Positions 1 through 7,174 of a DNA stretch of 15,098 nucleotides are shown piece after piece. The position numbers and the translations under genes are program-made. The DNA is from Bacteroidaceae bacterium (lineage in GTDB: Bacteria > Bacteroidota > Bacteroidia > Bacteroidales > Bacteroidaceae): contig JABUUG010000007.1 in NCBI GenBank assembly GCA_021443285.1, forward strand, positions 2,432 to 17,529, written 5' to 3'. The notes under the pieces are model-generated. The model saw only the letters and a list, made by a program, of their open reading frames with translations. It was not told the origin of the DNA and made no database searches. The first letter of the stretch is position 1, and each line of letters begins with the position of its first letter.

Positions 1-69
1 AGCGGTTGCGGCGGACAGGGTTGCGCATAAGAGCAGTAACTGGATGCGGATGAAAGAAAGTTTTTTCAT
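1..69 (-). CDS. N-terminal signal peptide of an exported protein (cut by window edge)
   Basis: An ATG at 69 on the minus strand opens a frame that runs off the window after 23 codons. It reads MKKLSFIRIQLLLLCATLSA followed by ATA. This is a classic Sec signal peptide: a basic start (Lys2, Lys3, Arg8), a hydrophobic core rich in Leu, and an Ala-x-Ala-like end. The lone Cys15 is not in a convincing lipobox, so a soluble or outer-membrane protein is likelier than a lipoprotein. The gene lies 92 bp downstream of the ABC-F gene on the same strand. There is no Shine-Dalgarno sequence, as in the other left-side genes. The function cannot be told from this stub. Confidence 0.6.
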   Translation of the reverse strand, partial: MKKLSFIRIQLLLLCATLSAATA

Positions 70-161
70 GGTATTCAGAGTTTATGGGGATTTATTTTGA
101 TGTGGTGAAGGAGGGGGGGGGCAGCCGCTTTTGATGATGGTTTTAGGGGGAGTGGTAATTC
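70..161. other. Intergenic spacer with a run of nine G
   Basis: This 92-bp spacer lies between the ABC-F stop and the start of the exported-protein gene. It holds nine consecutive G on the plus strand (113-121), which is nine C in the transcribed direction and about 44 bp before the exported-protein start codon. It also holds GGGGAGTGGTAA at 147-158, which recurs exactly at 4665-4676 in the spacer upstream of the peptide transporter. No TAnnTTTG promoter box and no hairpin-plus-T terminator is visible. Confidence 0.5.
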
Positions 162-2105
162 CTAAGTTGCCATCCCCATTTCCTGAAGTTCGAGCCAGCG
201 CATCTCCTTCTCGTCCAACTGCGCTTCCACTTCAGGCAGGCGCTTGCTGTGCTTCACTATGCGGTCTGTGGAGATATTGCCGGCAGAGAGCTCTTCAACG
301 ATGGTCTTCTTCTCCGCTTCGAGTGCAGCGATGTCCTTCTCCAATTGCTCCAGCTCGCGCTGCTCCTTGTACGACAGCTTTCTCGGTTTGCCTCCACCTT
401 CTTTACCATCTTTACCTTCTCGACTTTCTTTACCTTCTTTGCTCTCTTTGACTTCCTTGCCTTTGCTACTTTCTGCCATAGGGCTGAGCTTCTGGTATTG
501 GCGGTATTGCGAGTAGTTGCCGGGGAAGTCCTGCACATTGCCGTTGCCGTGGAACACGAGCAGATGGTCAACGATTTTGTCGGTGAAGAAGCGGTCGTGG
601 CTGACTATAATGACGCAGCCGGGAAAGTCCTGGAGATATTCCTCCAACACTTCGAGAGTCTGAATGTCGAGGTCGTTGGTGGGCTCGTCAAGGATGAGGA
701 AGTTGGGGTCTTGCATCAGTACGGTGCAGAGGTAGAGCTTGCGCTGCTCGCCGCCGGAGAGCTTCTCGATATAGTCGTACTGCTGTTTGCGCGAGAAGAG
801 GAAACGCTCCAAGAGCTGTGCGGCGGTGAGGTGCTTACCGTTGCCGAGATTGATGTATTCTGCGATGTCTCGCACCACATCTATCACGCGCTGGTCGGGG
901 CGGAAAGCGAGTCCCTCCTGCGAGAAGTAGCCGAAGCGCACGGTCTGCCCGATGTCGAACTGTCCGCTGTCGGGTCGTTCCAGTCCGAGCAGCAGCTTTA
1001 TGAAGGTGGATTTACCCGCACCATTGTTGCCGACGATGCCCATCTTCTCGTAGCGGGAAAAGTTGTAGTAGAAGTCTTTGAGTATGACGAGCGGCTCGTC
1101 CTTCCCTTCGATGGGGAACGATTTGGAGACATACTGGCACTCGAATATCTTTGAGCCGATGTATGTGTTGCTGTTCTTCAGCCTCACCTGCCGCTCCTGT
1201 ATGCGCTGCTTTGCAATCTTCTCTAATTCGTAGAATGCCTCCTCGCGATAGCGTGCCTTGTGGCCTCTCGCCTGTGGCTGTCGGCGCATCCATTCGAGCT
1301 CCTTGCGGTAGAGGTTGTTTGCGCTGGCTATGGTGGCGTTCCTCACATCTATTCTTTGCTGCCGCTTCTCAAGGTAGTAGGAGAAATTGCCGCGATAGGT
1401 GTAGATGGTGTTGTCATCTATCTCGATGATTTGGTTGCACACATTGTCAAGGAAATAGCGGTCGTGCGTCACCATGAGCAGCGTCTTGTTGCCCCGCCGC
1501 AGGTATGCCTCAAGCCATTCAATCATCTCAAGGTCGAGGTGGTTGGTAGGCTCGTCAAGGATGAGGAGGTCAGGCTCGGTGATAAGCACGCTGGCGAGTG
1601 CCACACGCTTCTGCTGCCCGCCGCTGAGCTGGCTTATCTTCTGGTTGAGGTTGGGGATTTTCAGGGAGGTGAGAACCTGCTTTGCCTTGAGGATGAGGGC
1701 GTCTTCCTGCTCTGAAGCGTAATCCGATGCAATAGCGTCGGACTGCGCATAGGCGGCAGTGGATGGCTGCGCATCAAACAATGGTGATGCAGACCACGCA
1801 GCTGCAGATGGAGTGGGGGGGTACAATGCAGATTGTGGGAAGCAGGTTTGCAGTACGGTCTCCTCCGGGTTGAACGTCTGTTTCTGGTGGAGGAAGCCCA
1901 CCCTTATGCCGTTGCGGAAGATAACCTTACCGCTGTCCTGCGGCTCTTCGCCGGCGATGATTGACAGCAGTGTGGATTTGCCCACGCCGTTCTGCGCTAT
2001 AAGCCCTACCTTTTCGCCTTCGCCAATGGAGAAGGATATGTCGTTGATGATTATCCTCTCGCCGAAACGCTTGGAGAGGTTCTGTATGTCGAGAAGGGGT
2101 ATCAA
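162..2105 (-). CDS. ABC-F family ATPase, Uup-like
   Basis: A soluble twin-ATPase protein of 647 aa. ABC-F proteins act at the ribosome (translation factors or antibiotic protection), not in membrane transport, and no membrane segment is present. Domain 1 has Walker A GVGKST (about 40-45), signature LSGGQQ (160-165) and Walker B LLILDEPTNHLD (180-191). A basic, charged linker follows (about 262-310). Domain 2 has Walker A GAGKST (362-367), signature LSGGEQ (449-454) and Walker B LILDEPTNDLD (470-480). The end (about 577-645) is a Glu/Lys-rich coiled coil like the Uup C-terminal domain. Two oddities: an Ala/Ser/Pro-rich insert at about 90-131, and a tripeptide repeat (Glu-x-Lys) at 551-571. The start codon is TTG; the frame has a TAG seven codons upstream and no ATG between. 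Uup is the nearest match, but the exact subfamily is uncertain. Confidence 0.9.
   Translation of the reverse strand: MIPLLDIQNLSKRFGERIIINDISFSIGEGEKVGLIAQNGVGKSTLLSIIAGEEPQDSGKVIFRNGIRVGFLHQKQTFNPEETVLQTCFPQSALYPPTPSAAAWSASPLFDAQPSTAAYAQSDAIASDYASEQEDALILKAKQVLTSLKIPNLNQKISQLSGGQQKRVALASVLITEPDLLILDEPTNHLDLEMIEWLEAYLRRGNKTLLMVTHDRYFLDNVCNQIIEIDDNTIYTYRGNFSYYLEKRQQRIDVRNATIASANNLYRKELEWMRRQPQARGHKARYREEAFYELEKIAKQRIQERQVRLKNSNTYIGSKIFECQYVSKSFPIEGKDEPLVILKDFYYNFSRYEKMGIVGNNGAGKSTFIKLLLGLERPDSGQFDIGQTVRFGYFSQEGLAFRPDQRVIDVVRDIAEYINLGNGKHLTAAQLLERFLFSRKQQYDYIEKLSGGEQRKLYLCTVLMQDPNFLILDEPTNDLDIQTLEVLEEYLQDFPGCVIIVSHDRFFTDKIVDHLLVFHGNGNVQDFPGNYSQYRQYQKLSPMAESSKGKEVKESKEGKESREGKDGKEGGGKPRKLSYKEQRELEQLEKDIAALEAEKKTIVEELSAGNISTDRIVKHSKRLPEVEAQLDEKEMRWLELQEMGMAT
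393..455 (-). repeat. 9-bp tandem repeat encoding Glu-x-Lys triplets in the ABC-F linker
   Basis: Seven imperfect 9-bp units code for EVK, ESK, EGK, ESR, EGK, DGK and EGG (residues 551-571 of the ABC-F protein). They form a highly charged spacer between the second ATPase domain and the C-terminal coiled coil. The repeat keeps the reading frame, so gain or loss of units would only change linker length. Confidence 0.7.
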
Positions 2106-2131
2106 TTTTTCTGGTGGGTTCTAAAAATGGG

Positions 2132-2238
2132 AGCGAAGTGGAGTTATTGTGGAGTTAAAGGGACAATAGTCCTGAGCTTCAAATACATATGTCACTTTAA
2201 CTCCCCTCTAACTCCTCTTTAACTCCCCTTTAACTCCA
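2132..2238. repeat. Intergenic inverted-repeat element 1 with 11-bp tandem units
   Basis: The core is 54 bp (2151-2204). The left end GGAGTTAAAGGGACA (2151-2165) and right end TGTCACTTTAACTCC (2190-2204) pair at 14 of 15 positions around a 24-nt loop. Outside the core, the right side holds further copies of an 11-bp unit close to CCTTTAACTCC (to about 2237), and the left side has another GGAGTTA (2140-2146). It fills the spacer between engB and the ABC-F gene, ending just before the engB stop codon. It equals element 4 (4688-4741) in length and ends, but in the opposite orientation. There is no T-tract, so a simple terminator is unlikely. Confidence 0.75.
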
Positions 2239-2239
2239 A

Positions 2240-2839
2240 TTAATTATTGCCTTTCAGTATTTCTTCTATGTAGCCGAGCAGTTCGTCGCGCCCGGTCTTT
2301 TTCTCTGCGCTCGTGACGAATATCGGGGGCAGTTCCTCCCATGTTTCGAGCAGTGTCTTCTTGTATGCCTCGACATTGGTGTTCACCTTGCTGTTCGACA
2401 GCTTGTCTGCTTTTGTGAACACTATGGAGAAAGGCACACCGCTCTGCCCCAGCCACTCGATGAACTCAAGGTCAATCTTCTGCGGTTCGAGGCGTATGTC
2501 AACAAGCACAAACAGGTTCACGAGCTGTTCGCGCTGCAGTATGTAGCCGCTTATCATCTGCTCTAACTTCTGCAGCACACTCTTGGAGCGTTTTGCAAAG
2601 CCGTAGCCGGGGAGGTCGACGAGATACCACTGCTTGTTGATGATGAAATGGTTTATGAGCAGAGTCTTTCCCGGGGTGGCAGATGTCTTGGCAAGCCCCT
2701 TGCGGTTTGTCAGCATGTTTATCAAACTGGATTTGCCCACATTGGACCGTCCAATGAAGGCAAACTCCGGTTTGTTGTCCTTAGGGCAGAGGCTTTCGCG
2801 CGGTGAGCTAAGGGTAAATTCAGCGAATGAGATGTTCAA
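2240..2839 (-). CDS. engB: Ribosome-biogenesis GTP-binding protein EngB/YihA
   Basis: A 199-aa TRAFAC-class GTPase, the usual size for EngB/YihA, which assists assembly of the large ribosomal subunit and is often essential. Visible motifs: G1 GRSNVGKS (30-37), the TPGKT switch I region (55-59), G3 DLPGYG (75-80), G4 TKAD (142-145) and G5 SAE (177-179). The opening pattern (M-x-I-x-x-AEF) matches the family. The start codon is TTG (2837-2839 on the plus strand reads CAA); an in-frame TAA lies five codons upstream with no ATG between, so a non-ATG start is required. No Shine-Dalgarno sequence. The spacers on both sides carry the GGAGTTAAAG inverted repeats. Confidence 0.95.
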   Translation of the reverse strand: MNISFAEFTLSSPRESLCPKDNKPEFAFIGRSNVGKSSLINMLTNRKGLAKTSATPGKTLLINHFIINKQWYLVDLPGYGFAKRSKSVLQKLEQMISGYILQREQLVNLFVLVDIRLEPQKIDLEFIEWLGQSGVPFSIVFTKADKLSNSKVNTNVEAYKKTLLETWEELPPIFVTSAEKKTGRDELLGYIEEILKGNN

Positions 2840-2871
2840 AATATTGGGAAGTTAAGTGTATGGTTATTTGG

Positions 2872-3019
2872 GGGAGTAAAAGGAGTTAAGGGAGTAAAAG
2901 GAGTTAAAGACATTACCTGCGAAGTTTGTGTCCATGCAGTTCTTCGATGAACGCGGCGTCAGAGCCAAGTCTCTGATAAAAAGTCATTTGTCTTTAACTC
3001 CCCTAACTACTTTAACTTC
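2872..3019. repeat. Intergenic inverted-repeat element 2 with an 18-bp tandem duplication
   Basis: GGAGTTAAAGACA (2900-2912) and TGTCTTTAACTCC (2989-3001) are a perfect 13-bp inverted pair separated by 76 nt. Next to the left arm is a perfect 18-bp tandem duplication, GGGAGTAAAAGGAGTTAA, at 2872-2889 and 2890-2907. Beyond the right arm are more degenerate units (to about 3019). Its inner flanks (ACATTACCT and TCATTTGTC) also occur in the reverse complement of element 4, so it looks like a longer, diverged member of the same family. It lies between the peptide transporter and engB. Confidence 0.7.
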
Positions 3020-3028
3020 TAAAATATA

Positions 3029-4600
3029 TCAGTTCGTCTTGCACACTTTCTCCAGCCATTTCACCATAGACAGCATGATAGCCATAGAGAGCAGGCAGAC
3101 GGCGAGGAACACTGTCCAGCACATCCACTGCGGCCATACATTGAGCATGACGGGACCAAGCCATATCAGTCCGTTGCCCACAGCCGTAGCACCGAGCCAC
3201 AGGCCCTGGCACAGTCCCTGCAGATGTTTCGGTGCAACCTTTGACACGAATGACAGTCCGAGAGGCGATATGAACAGCTCTGCAACGGTGAGGAAGAAGT
3301 AAACTGTGAGCAGCACCCATGCGCCAGCCTTCATCGCGTTCTGGTCTTCGGCGGGCATAGAGTTGAATGTCTCGCCAGAAGGATAGCCGTTTGCCAGTGC
3401 CACGAGCAGCAGCACGAGGTAGGCTATGCCGGCGATGAACATACCGATGGCTATCTTTCGCGGTGTTGAGAAGGTGAATCCGCGCTTTGCCAGCCATGCG
3501 AATATCGCCATGATTACCGGGGTGAGGAAGATTACGAAGAACGGGTTCACTGCCTGCCATACCTCTGGGGCAATAGACGAGGTATCAACGAAGTCGCGGG
3601 CATAGATTGAAAGCGACTGCGCATTCTGGTGGAATGAGAACCAGAAGAACACTGCTATGCCGAGCACTGCGAAGAGAGCCATCATGCGCTGGCGTATCTC
3701 CGCAGCCATAGTCCTGCGCTCCTCTTCTGTGTAGTCAACTGCAGCGGCGGCAGCCTTTTTTGCAGGGGTCGGGAATGTCTTCTTGTTCACGAGGAAGATG
3801 ACGAGCGATATGCCCATAGCCACCACCGATGCCCAGAATGAGTAGTGTACGCCGGTGTTGAACACCTCAAGATACTGGTTGCAGAAGTCGATGGTAGGCT
3901 CTGCCACTGCGCCGTTGCTCACCTCTGCACACCACTCCTTGATGTTCTGCATCTCCTCTGCGCTCATGCCCGCAGCGTCGTTGATGAACTTATGGCAGAG
4001 TGCCGGCAGTTTTGCGTGGTATGTGAAGCCATTCTGTGCGAGCCACCATCCGCGAAGGTATGGCGCGATGAATGGGGCAACGAGTGCGCCGATGTTTATG
4101 AACACATAGAATATCTGGAAGCCGCTGTCGCGCAGACCTTTCACACGGTCGAGTTCGTCCTTGCCCTTCTTTGCAGCCTGCTCTTCGAGGTTGTCATACA
4201 TCTGTCCGACGATAGCTTGGAGGTTGCCCTTGAAGAAGCCGTTGCCGAGAGAGATGATGAACAGCGCCGCACAGGTGAACGGCAGCAGCCACGACTTGTT
4301 GGTGTCTGTGGCAGTGATAGGGATGGTGAGCAACACATAACCGAGCGACATCAGCACGAGTCCGGTGATGATGGTGCCCTTGTAGTTGCTCGTGCGGTCG
4401 GCAACGATACCGCCCACAAGGCTCAGGATGTAAATCAGTGTGAGGAAGGCGGAGGCAATCATGCCGCTGGCACCATCGCTGAGGCCGAATTTGGAACATA
4501 GGAACAGAATGAGCACAGCGTTCATGATGTAGTAGCCGAAACGCTCGCCCATATTACTGAGGGCTGCCGACAGCAGACCCTTTGGGTGATTTGAAAACAT
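3029..4600 (-). CDS. POT/PTR2-family di-/tripeptide:proton symporter
   Basis: A 523-aa polytopic inner-membrane protein with about 12-14 hydrophobic segments. Near the N-terminus it carries GERFGYY (about 18-24), the core of the ExxERFxYY motif needed for proton coupling in POT transporters. The first Glu of the motif is Asn here. Family hallmarks also include the charged ADR turn after the second helix and the ELFISPLGLSFVSKVAP segment near the C-terminus. A soluble, Cys-containing loop of about 60 residues (roughly 185-245) lies between helices in the middle of the protein. Substrates are presumably small peptides imported with protons; this is inferred from the family. The start is ATG at 4600, preceded by an A/T-rich leader without Shine-Dalgarno, typical of Bacteroidota. 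Confidence 0.9.
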   Translation of the reverse strand: MFSNHPKGLLSAALSNMGERFGYYIMNAVLILFLCSKFGLSDGASGMIASAFLTLIYILSLVGGIVADRTSNYKGTIITGLVLMSLGYVLLTIPITATDTNKSWLLPFTCAALFIISLGNGFFKGNLQAIVGQMYDNLEEQAAKKGKDELDRVKGLRDSGFQIFYVFINIGALVAPFIAPYLRGWWLAQNGFTYHAKLPALCHKFINDAAGMSAEEMQNIKEWCAEVSNGAVAEPTIDFCNQYLEVFNTGVHYSFWASVVAMGISLVIFLVNKKTFPTPAKKAAAAAVDYTEEERRTMAAEIRQRMMALFAVLGIAVFFWFSFHQNAQSLSIYARDFVDTSSIAPEVWQAVNPFFVIFLTPVIMAIFAWLAKRGFTFSTPRKIAIGMFIAGIAYLVLLLVALANGYPSGETFNSMPAEDQNAMKAGAWVLLTVYFFLTVAELFISPLGLSFVSKVAPKHLQGLCQGLWLGATAVGNGLIWLGPVMLNVWPQWMCWTVFLAVCLLSMAIMLSMVKWLEKVCKTN

Positions 4601-4660
4601 GGTAGTTATTATTATTGATTAGTTGTTTATTGTTAGGTGGGTTTTTCTTTTGGGGTGTAG

Positions 4661-4780
4661 TGAAGGGGAGTGGTAACTGAGGGGAGTGGAGTTAAAGTGA
4701 CAAATGATTAATGCGCATGAAGGTAATGTCCCTTTAACTCCTCTTTAACTTCCCTTTAACTTCACATTAACTCCACTCTA
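4661..4780. repeat. Intergenic inverted-repeat element 4 (54-bp core, inverted relative to element 1)
   Basis: Core 4688-4741: GGAGTTAAAGTGACA (4688-4702) and TGTCCCTTTAACTCC (4727-4741) pair at 14 of 15 positions around a 24-nt loop. Its reverse complement has exactly the same ends and the same 54-bp length as element 1 (2151-2204), but the loops agree at only about 8 of 24 positions. Units near CTTTAACTCC continue on the right to about 4776, and GGGGAGTGGTAA (4665-4676, also at 147-158) lies on the left. The repeat occupies most of the 185-bp spacer between rel and the peptide transporter gene. Confidence 0.75.
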
Positions 4781-4785
4781 TATCC

Positions 4786-6948
4786 TCACAGTCTGTTCAC
4801 CTGCCTTACCCCCTTCACCTGTTGCAGCTTCTTTATAAGTATGTTCAGGCGGTGCTGGTCTTCCACGGAGATGGTTATTGTGCCGGAGAAGAGTCCGTCG
4901 TTGGAGTCGATGTTTATGGAGCGGATGAGGATATGTTCCTCCTTTGATATTACATTCGATATGTTCGACATTATGCCGATGTCGTCGTTGCCCACTATGT
5001 GCAGCGTTATGTCATACTGCCCAGCGCCCTTTCCACTCCACACAGCCTTCACTATGCGGTAGGCGTAGCGGCTGTGCAGGTCTTTCGCGTTGGGGCAGTC
5101 GCATCGGTGAATCTTTATGCCGTCGTTGATGGTTACGAAACCGAACACCTTGTCGCCGTATATCGGGTTGCAGCAGCGGGCGAGGGAGTAGTCCACCCCT
5201 TTCAGGTTTCTGCCTATGACGAGCACATCCTGCCCCTGAGCGGCAAACTGCGTCTTCATGCGCGTGTTTATCGCGTTGCTGTTCAGCACGAAGTTCTCCG
5301 CGCTTGTCGCCGGCTGCTGACTGTCGGCTGTTGCTCGTTGCGGATTGTCCTCCGCCTCTTTCAGTTCGATGTATTTGTCGATGACAACAGCCATGTCTAT
5401 CGTGGAGTTTGCCACATCGCGGTAGAAATCGGCGGTCTCCTTGTAGCCGAATTTCTTCAGCAGATGCGACATGGTGCTTTCCGACATCTCCACCTTGCGG
5501 TTCTTCAGTCTGCGCTCCAGCATCTCCTTCGCGTACAGCCCGTCCTTCACCTGCGTCTCCTTCAGCGCCATGCGTATCTTGCTCTTGGCGCGTCCGGTAA
5601 CCACCATGTTCAGCCAGTCCTGCTTAGGCTTCTGCTGACTGGAGGTGAGAATCTCCACATTGTCGCCGCTCTGAAGCTCATACCTGAAGGGCACTGCCTT
5701 GCCGTTAATCTTTGCGCCCGTGCAGGTGTTGCCCACCTTTGTGTGTACGGCGTAGGCGAAGTCAAGTACGGTGGCGCCTTTGGGAAACTTCTTCAGCTCG
5801 CCTTTCGGCGTGAACACAAACACCTCCTGATCGTAGGCGGCGGTGGAGAAGGTGCTGTCTATGTCGATGTTGTCCGATGTCTCCAGTGCGCGGCGCACCT
5901 CGCCCAGCCATGTGTCTATGCCGTTCTCGCTCTGCACGCCCTTGTAGCGCCAGTGTGCGGCGAGGCCGTTCTCCGCGATGGCGTCCATGCGCTCCGTGCG
6001 TATCTGCACCTCCACCCATTTCTGCTGCGGGCCGAGCACGGTGATGTGCAGGCACTCGTAGCCGTTGGACTTCGGCACGCTCAGCCAGTCGCGCATTCGC
6101 TTCGGGTTAGGCTGGTAGCGGTTGGTGATAAGGGCATACACCTGCCAGCACTGCACCTTCTCCTGTTCCAGCGGCGAGTCGAGGATAATGCGTATGGCGA
6201 ACAGGTCATAGACACCCTCAAACGGGCAGTTCTGCTTCTTCATCTTCTGCCAGATGGAGTGGATTGACTTCGTGCGGCCCTTGATGTGGAACTTCAGTCC
6301 CGCCTCCGTGAGCATCTGCTCTATAGGCTCTATGAACTCCTGCATGTATTTGTCGCGCGCAGCCTTCGTCGCGTTCAGCTTCTCCTTGATGTGGTAGTAG
6401 GCGTCGTGCTCGATGTATTTCAGCGAGAGGTCTTCTATCTCGCTCTTCAGCTTGTATAGTCCGAGCTTGTGGGCGAGTGGCGCATAGAGCAGGGCGGCAT
6501 CCTGAATGGTGCTTACGGGCGGCTCTTTCAATTCGTTTATGTGGCGCAGGAAGGCTACTGTCTCCGCAATGACTATCAGCAGCACCCTCACATCCTCGCA
6601 CAGCGACATCAGCAGGTTGCGGAAGTTGTCATCGGTAATGACACGCGCACGCTCGTACAGTTTCCTTATCTTTATGTAGCTTATGAGAATCTTGTAGGAT
6701 GTCTCGCCGAAGTCGTCCTTCACTTTGGCAATCTGTGGGTCGTCGATGTCTGTGAAGCATGGGGTCAGCAGTATGGCGACAATAGCGTTTCTGCCCAGCC
6801 CCAGTTCGTCGGCGGCAATGTCGCACACCCTCGCGCAACTGTCTATCGGATTGCGTCCGAGCCAGTCGTTCTGTATCTTACCCGCATCCTGAGCCTCTTT
6901 TGTGTAGCTGGCTATCAGTGCGGCGTCTTCTGCCGATAATTGGTGCAT
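4786..6948 (-). CDS. relA: RelA/SpoT-family (p)ppGpp synthetase with degenerate hydrolase domain
   Basis: A long Rel protein (720 aa from 6948) that makes the stringent-response alarmone from ATP and GTP/GDP. The N-terminal region (about 1-180) has the fold position of the HD hydrolase but not its residues: the usual HD(V/I)xEDT segment reads LLTPCFTDIDD (60-70), and the LADRLHN segment reads VIAETVAFLRH (126-136). The synthetase domain looks intact: GRTKSIHSIW (224-233), YDLFAIRI (247-254), VPKSNGYECLH (291-301), VEVQIRT (312-318). A TGS domain (about 374-435), a Cys-rich ARCCNP segment (590-595) and a C-terminal ACT domain (about 645-720) follow. This suggests a synthesis-only, RelA-type enzyme. 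An ATG at 7008 is in frame, but the likely transcript starts near 6981, so 6948 is preferred. Confidence 0.9.
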   Translation of the reverse strand: MHQLSAEDAALIASYTKEAQDAGKIQNDWLGRNPIDSCARVCDIAADELGLGRNAIVAILLTPCFTDIDDPQIAKVKDDFGETSYKILISYIKIRKLYERARVITDDNFRNLLMSLCEDVRVLLIVIAETVAFLRHINELKEPPVSTIQDAALLYAPLAHKLGLYKLKSEIEDLSLKYIEHDAYYHIKEKLNATKAARDKYMQEFIEPIEQMLTEAGLKFHIKGRTKSIHSIWQKMKKQNCPFEGVYDLFAIRIILDSPLEQEKVQCWQVYALITNRYQPNPKRMRDWLSVPKSNGYECLHITVLGPQQKWVEVQIRTERMDAIAENGLAAHWRYKGVQSENGIDTWLGEVRRALETSDNIDIDSTFSTAAYDQEVFVFTPKGELKKFPKGATVLDFAYAVHTKVGNTCTGAKINGKAVPFRYELQSGDNVEILTSSQQKPKQDWLNMVVTGRAKSKIRMALKETQVKDGLYAKEMLERRLKNRKVEMSESTMSHLLKKFGYKETADFYRDVANSTIDMAVVIDKYIELKEAEDNPQRATADSQQPATSAENFVLNSNAINTRMKTQFAAQGQDVLVIGRNLKGVDYSLARCCNPIYGDKVFGFVTINDGIKIHRCDCPNAKDLHSRYAYRIVKAVWSGKGAGQYDITLHIVGNDDIGIMSNISNVISKEEHILIRSINIDSNDGLFSGTITISVEDQHRLNILIKKLQQVKGVRQVNRL

Positions 6949-6987
6949 TGAGGGTGAGTTTACTCTGTCGTAGCCACATTTATGCGG

Positions 6988-6995
6988 CAAAAGTA
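6988..6995 (-). promoter_or_regulatory. Bacteroidota-type promoter -7 box for rel
   Basis: On the minus strand the sequence reads TACTTTTG, a full match to the Bacteroidota -7 consensus TAnnTTTG. No clear -33 TTG box at the usual distance was found. Transcription would start near 6981, inside the first possible rel codons, which supports the ATG at 6948 as the real start. Confidence 0.6.
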
Positions 6996-7058
6996 GGAAA
7001 AAAGGCAAATTGTTGCGATAATTTCAACGAAATATTTCACTCTTCTTTGAAGATAGCT

Positions 7059-7066
7059 TACATTTG
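7059..7066 (+). promoter_or_regulatory. Bacteroidota-type promoter -7 box for the plus-strand gene at 7130
   Basis: TACATTTG matches TAnnTTTG, with only a weak TTTC in the -33 position (7034-7037). Transcription would start near 7071, leaving a leader of about 60 nt before the ATG at 7130. The leader is A/T-rich without Shine-Dalgarno. It forms a divergent pair with the rel promoter and shows that Bacteroidota DNA continues at least to the ATG at 7130. Confidence 0.6.
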
Positions 7067-7129
7067 CATCGTGTATGACATGGAAAACATCTTATTTATT
7101 CTCAAATATTAACAATAATCATTTAACTT

Positions 7130-7174
7130 ATGCTATCACAAAAAGACCTTGAACAGATTGCTCAGAAGGGCATC
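7130..7174 (+). CDS. 5' stub of a Bacteroidota gene, possibly DUF4301 family
   Basis: The first 15 codons ([15 protein letters not shown]) follow a Bacteroidota promoter and leader. From memory of the family, Bacteroidota DUF4301 proteins of unknown function begin with a very similar string ending in KGIS, so this is probably the start of such a gene. The remainder is missing: at or just after Lys-Gly-Ile the frame becomes leucyl-tRNA synthetase. The assignment rests on a short peptide and on recall, not on a search. Confidence 0.4.

Noticed and set aside
249..1154. Plus-strand open frame of 301 codons opposite the ABC-F gene
   Set aside because: It is antisense to a well-conserved ABC-F protein, has no recognisable domain, and arises from codon bias of the GC-rich gene.
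2151..2204. Intrinsic terminator between engB and the ABC-F gene
   Set aside because: The stem is A/T-rich with a 24-nt loop and no U-tract follows on either strand. The same structure recurs in several spacers as a repeat family.
2132..2238. CRISPR array suggested by repeated CTTTAACTCC units
   Set aside because: Units are 10-11 bp, directly abutting and imperfect, without spacers of regular length or cas genes. They are tandem units beside an inverted repeat.
4999..6267. Plus-strand open frame of 422 codons opposite rel
   Set aside because: It is the mirror of the conserved Rel coding sequence and its translation has no family features.
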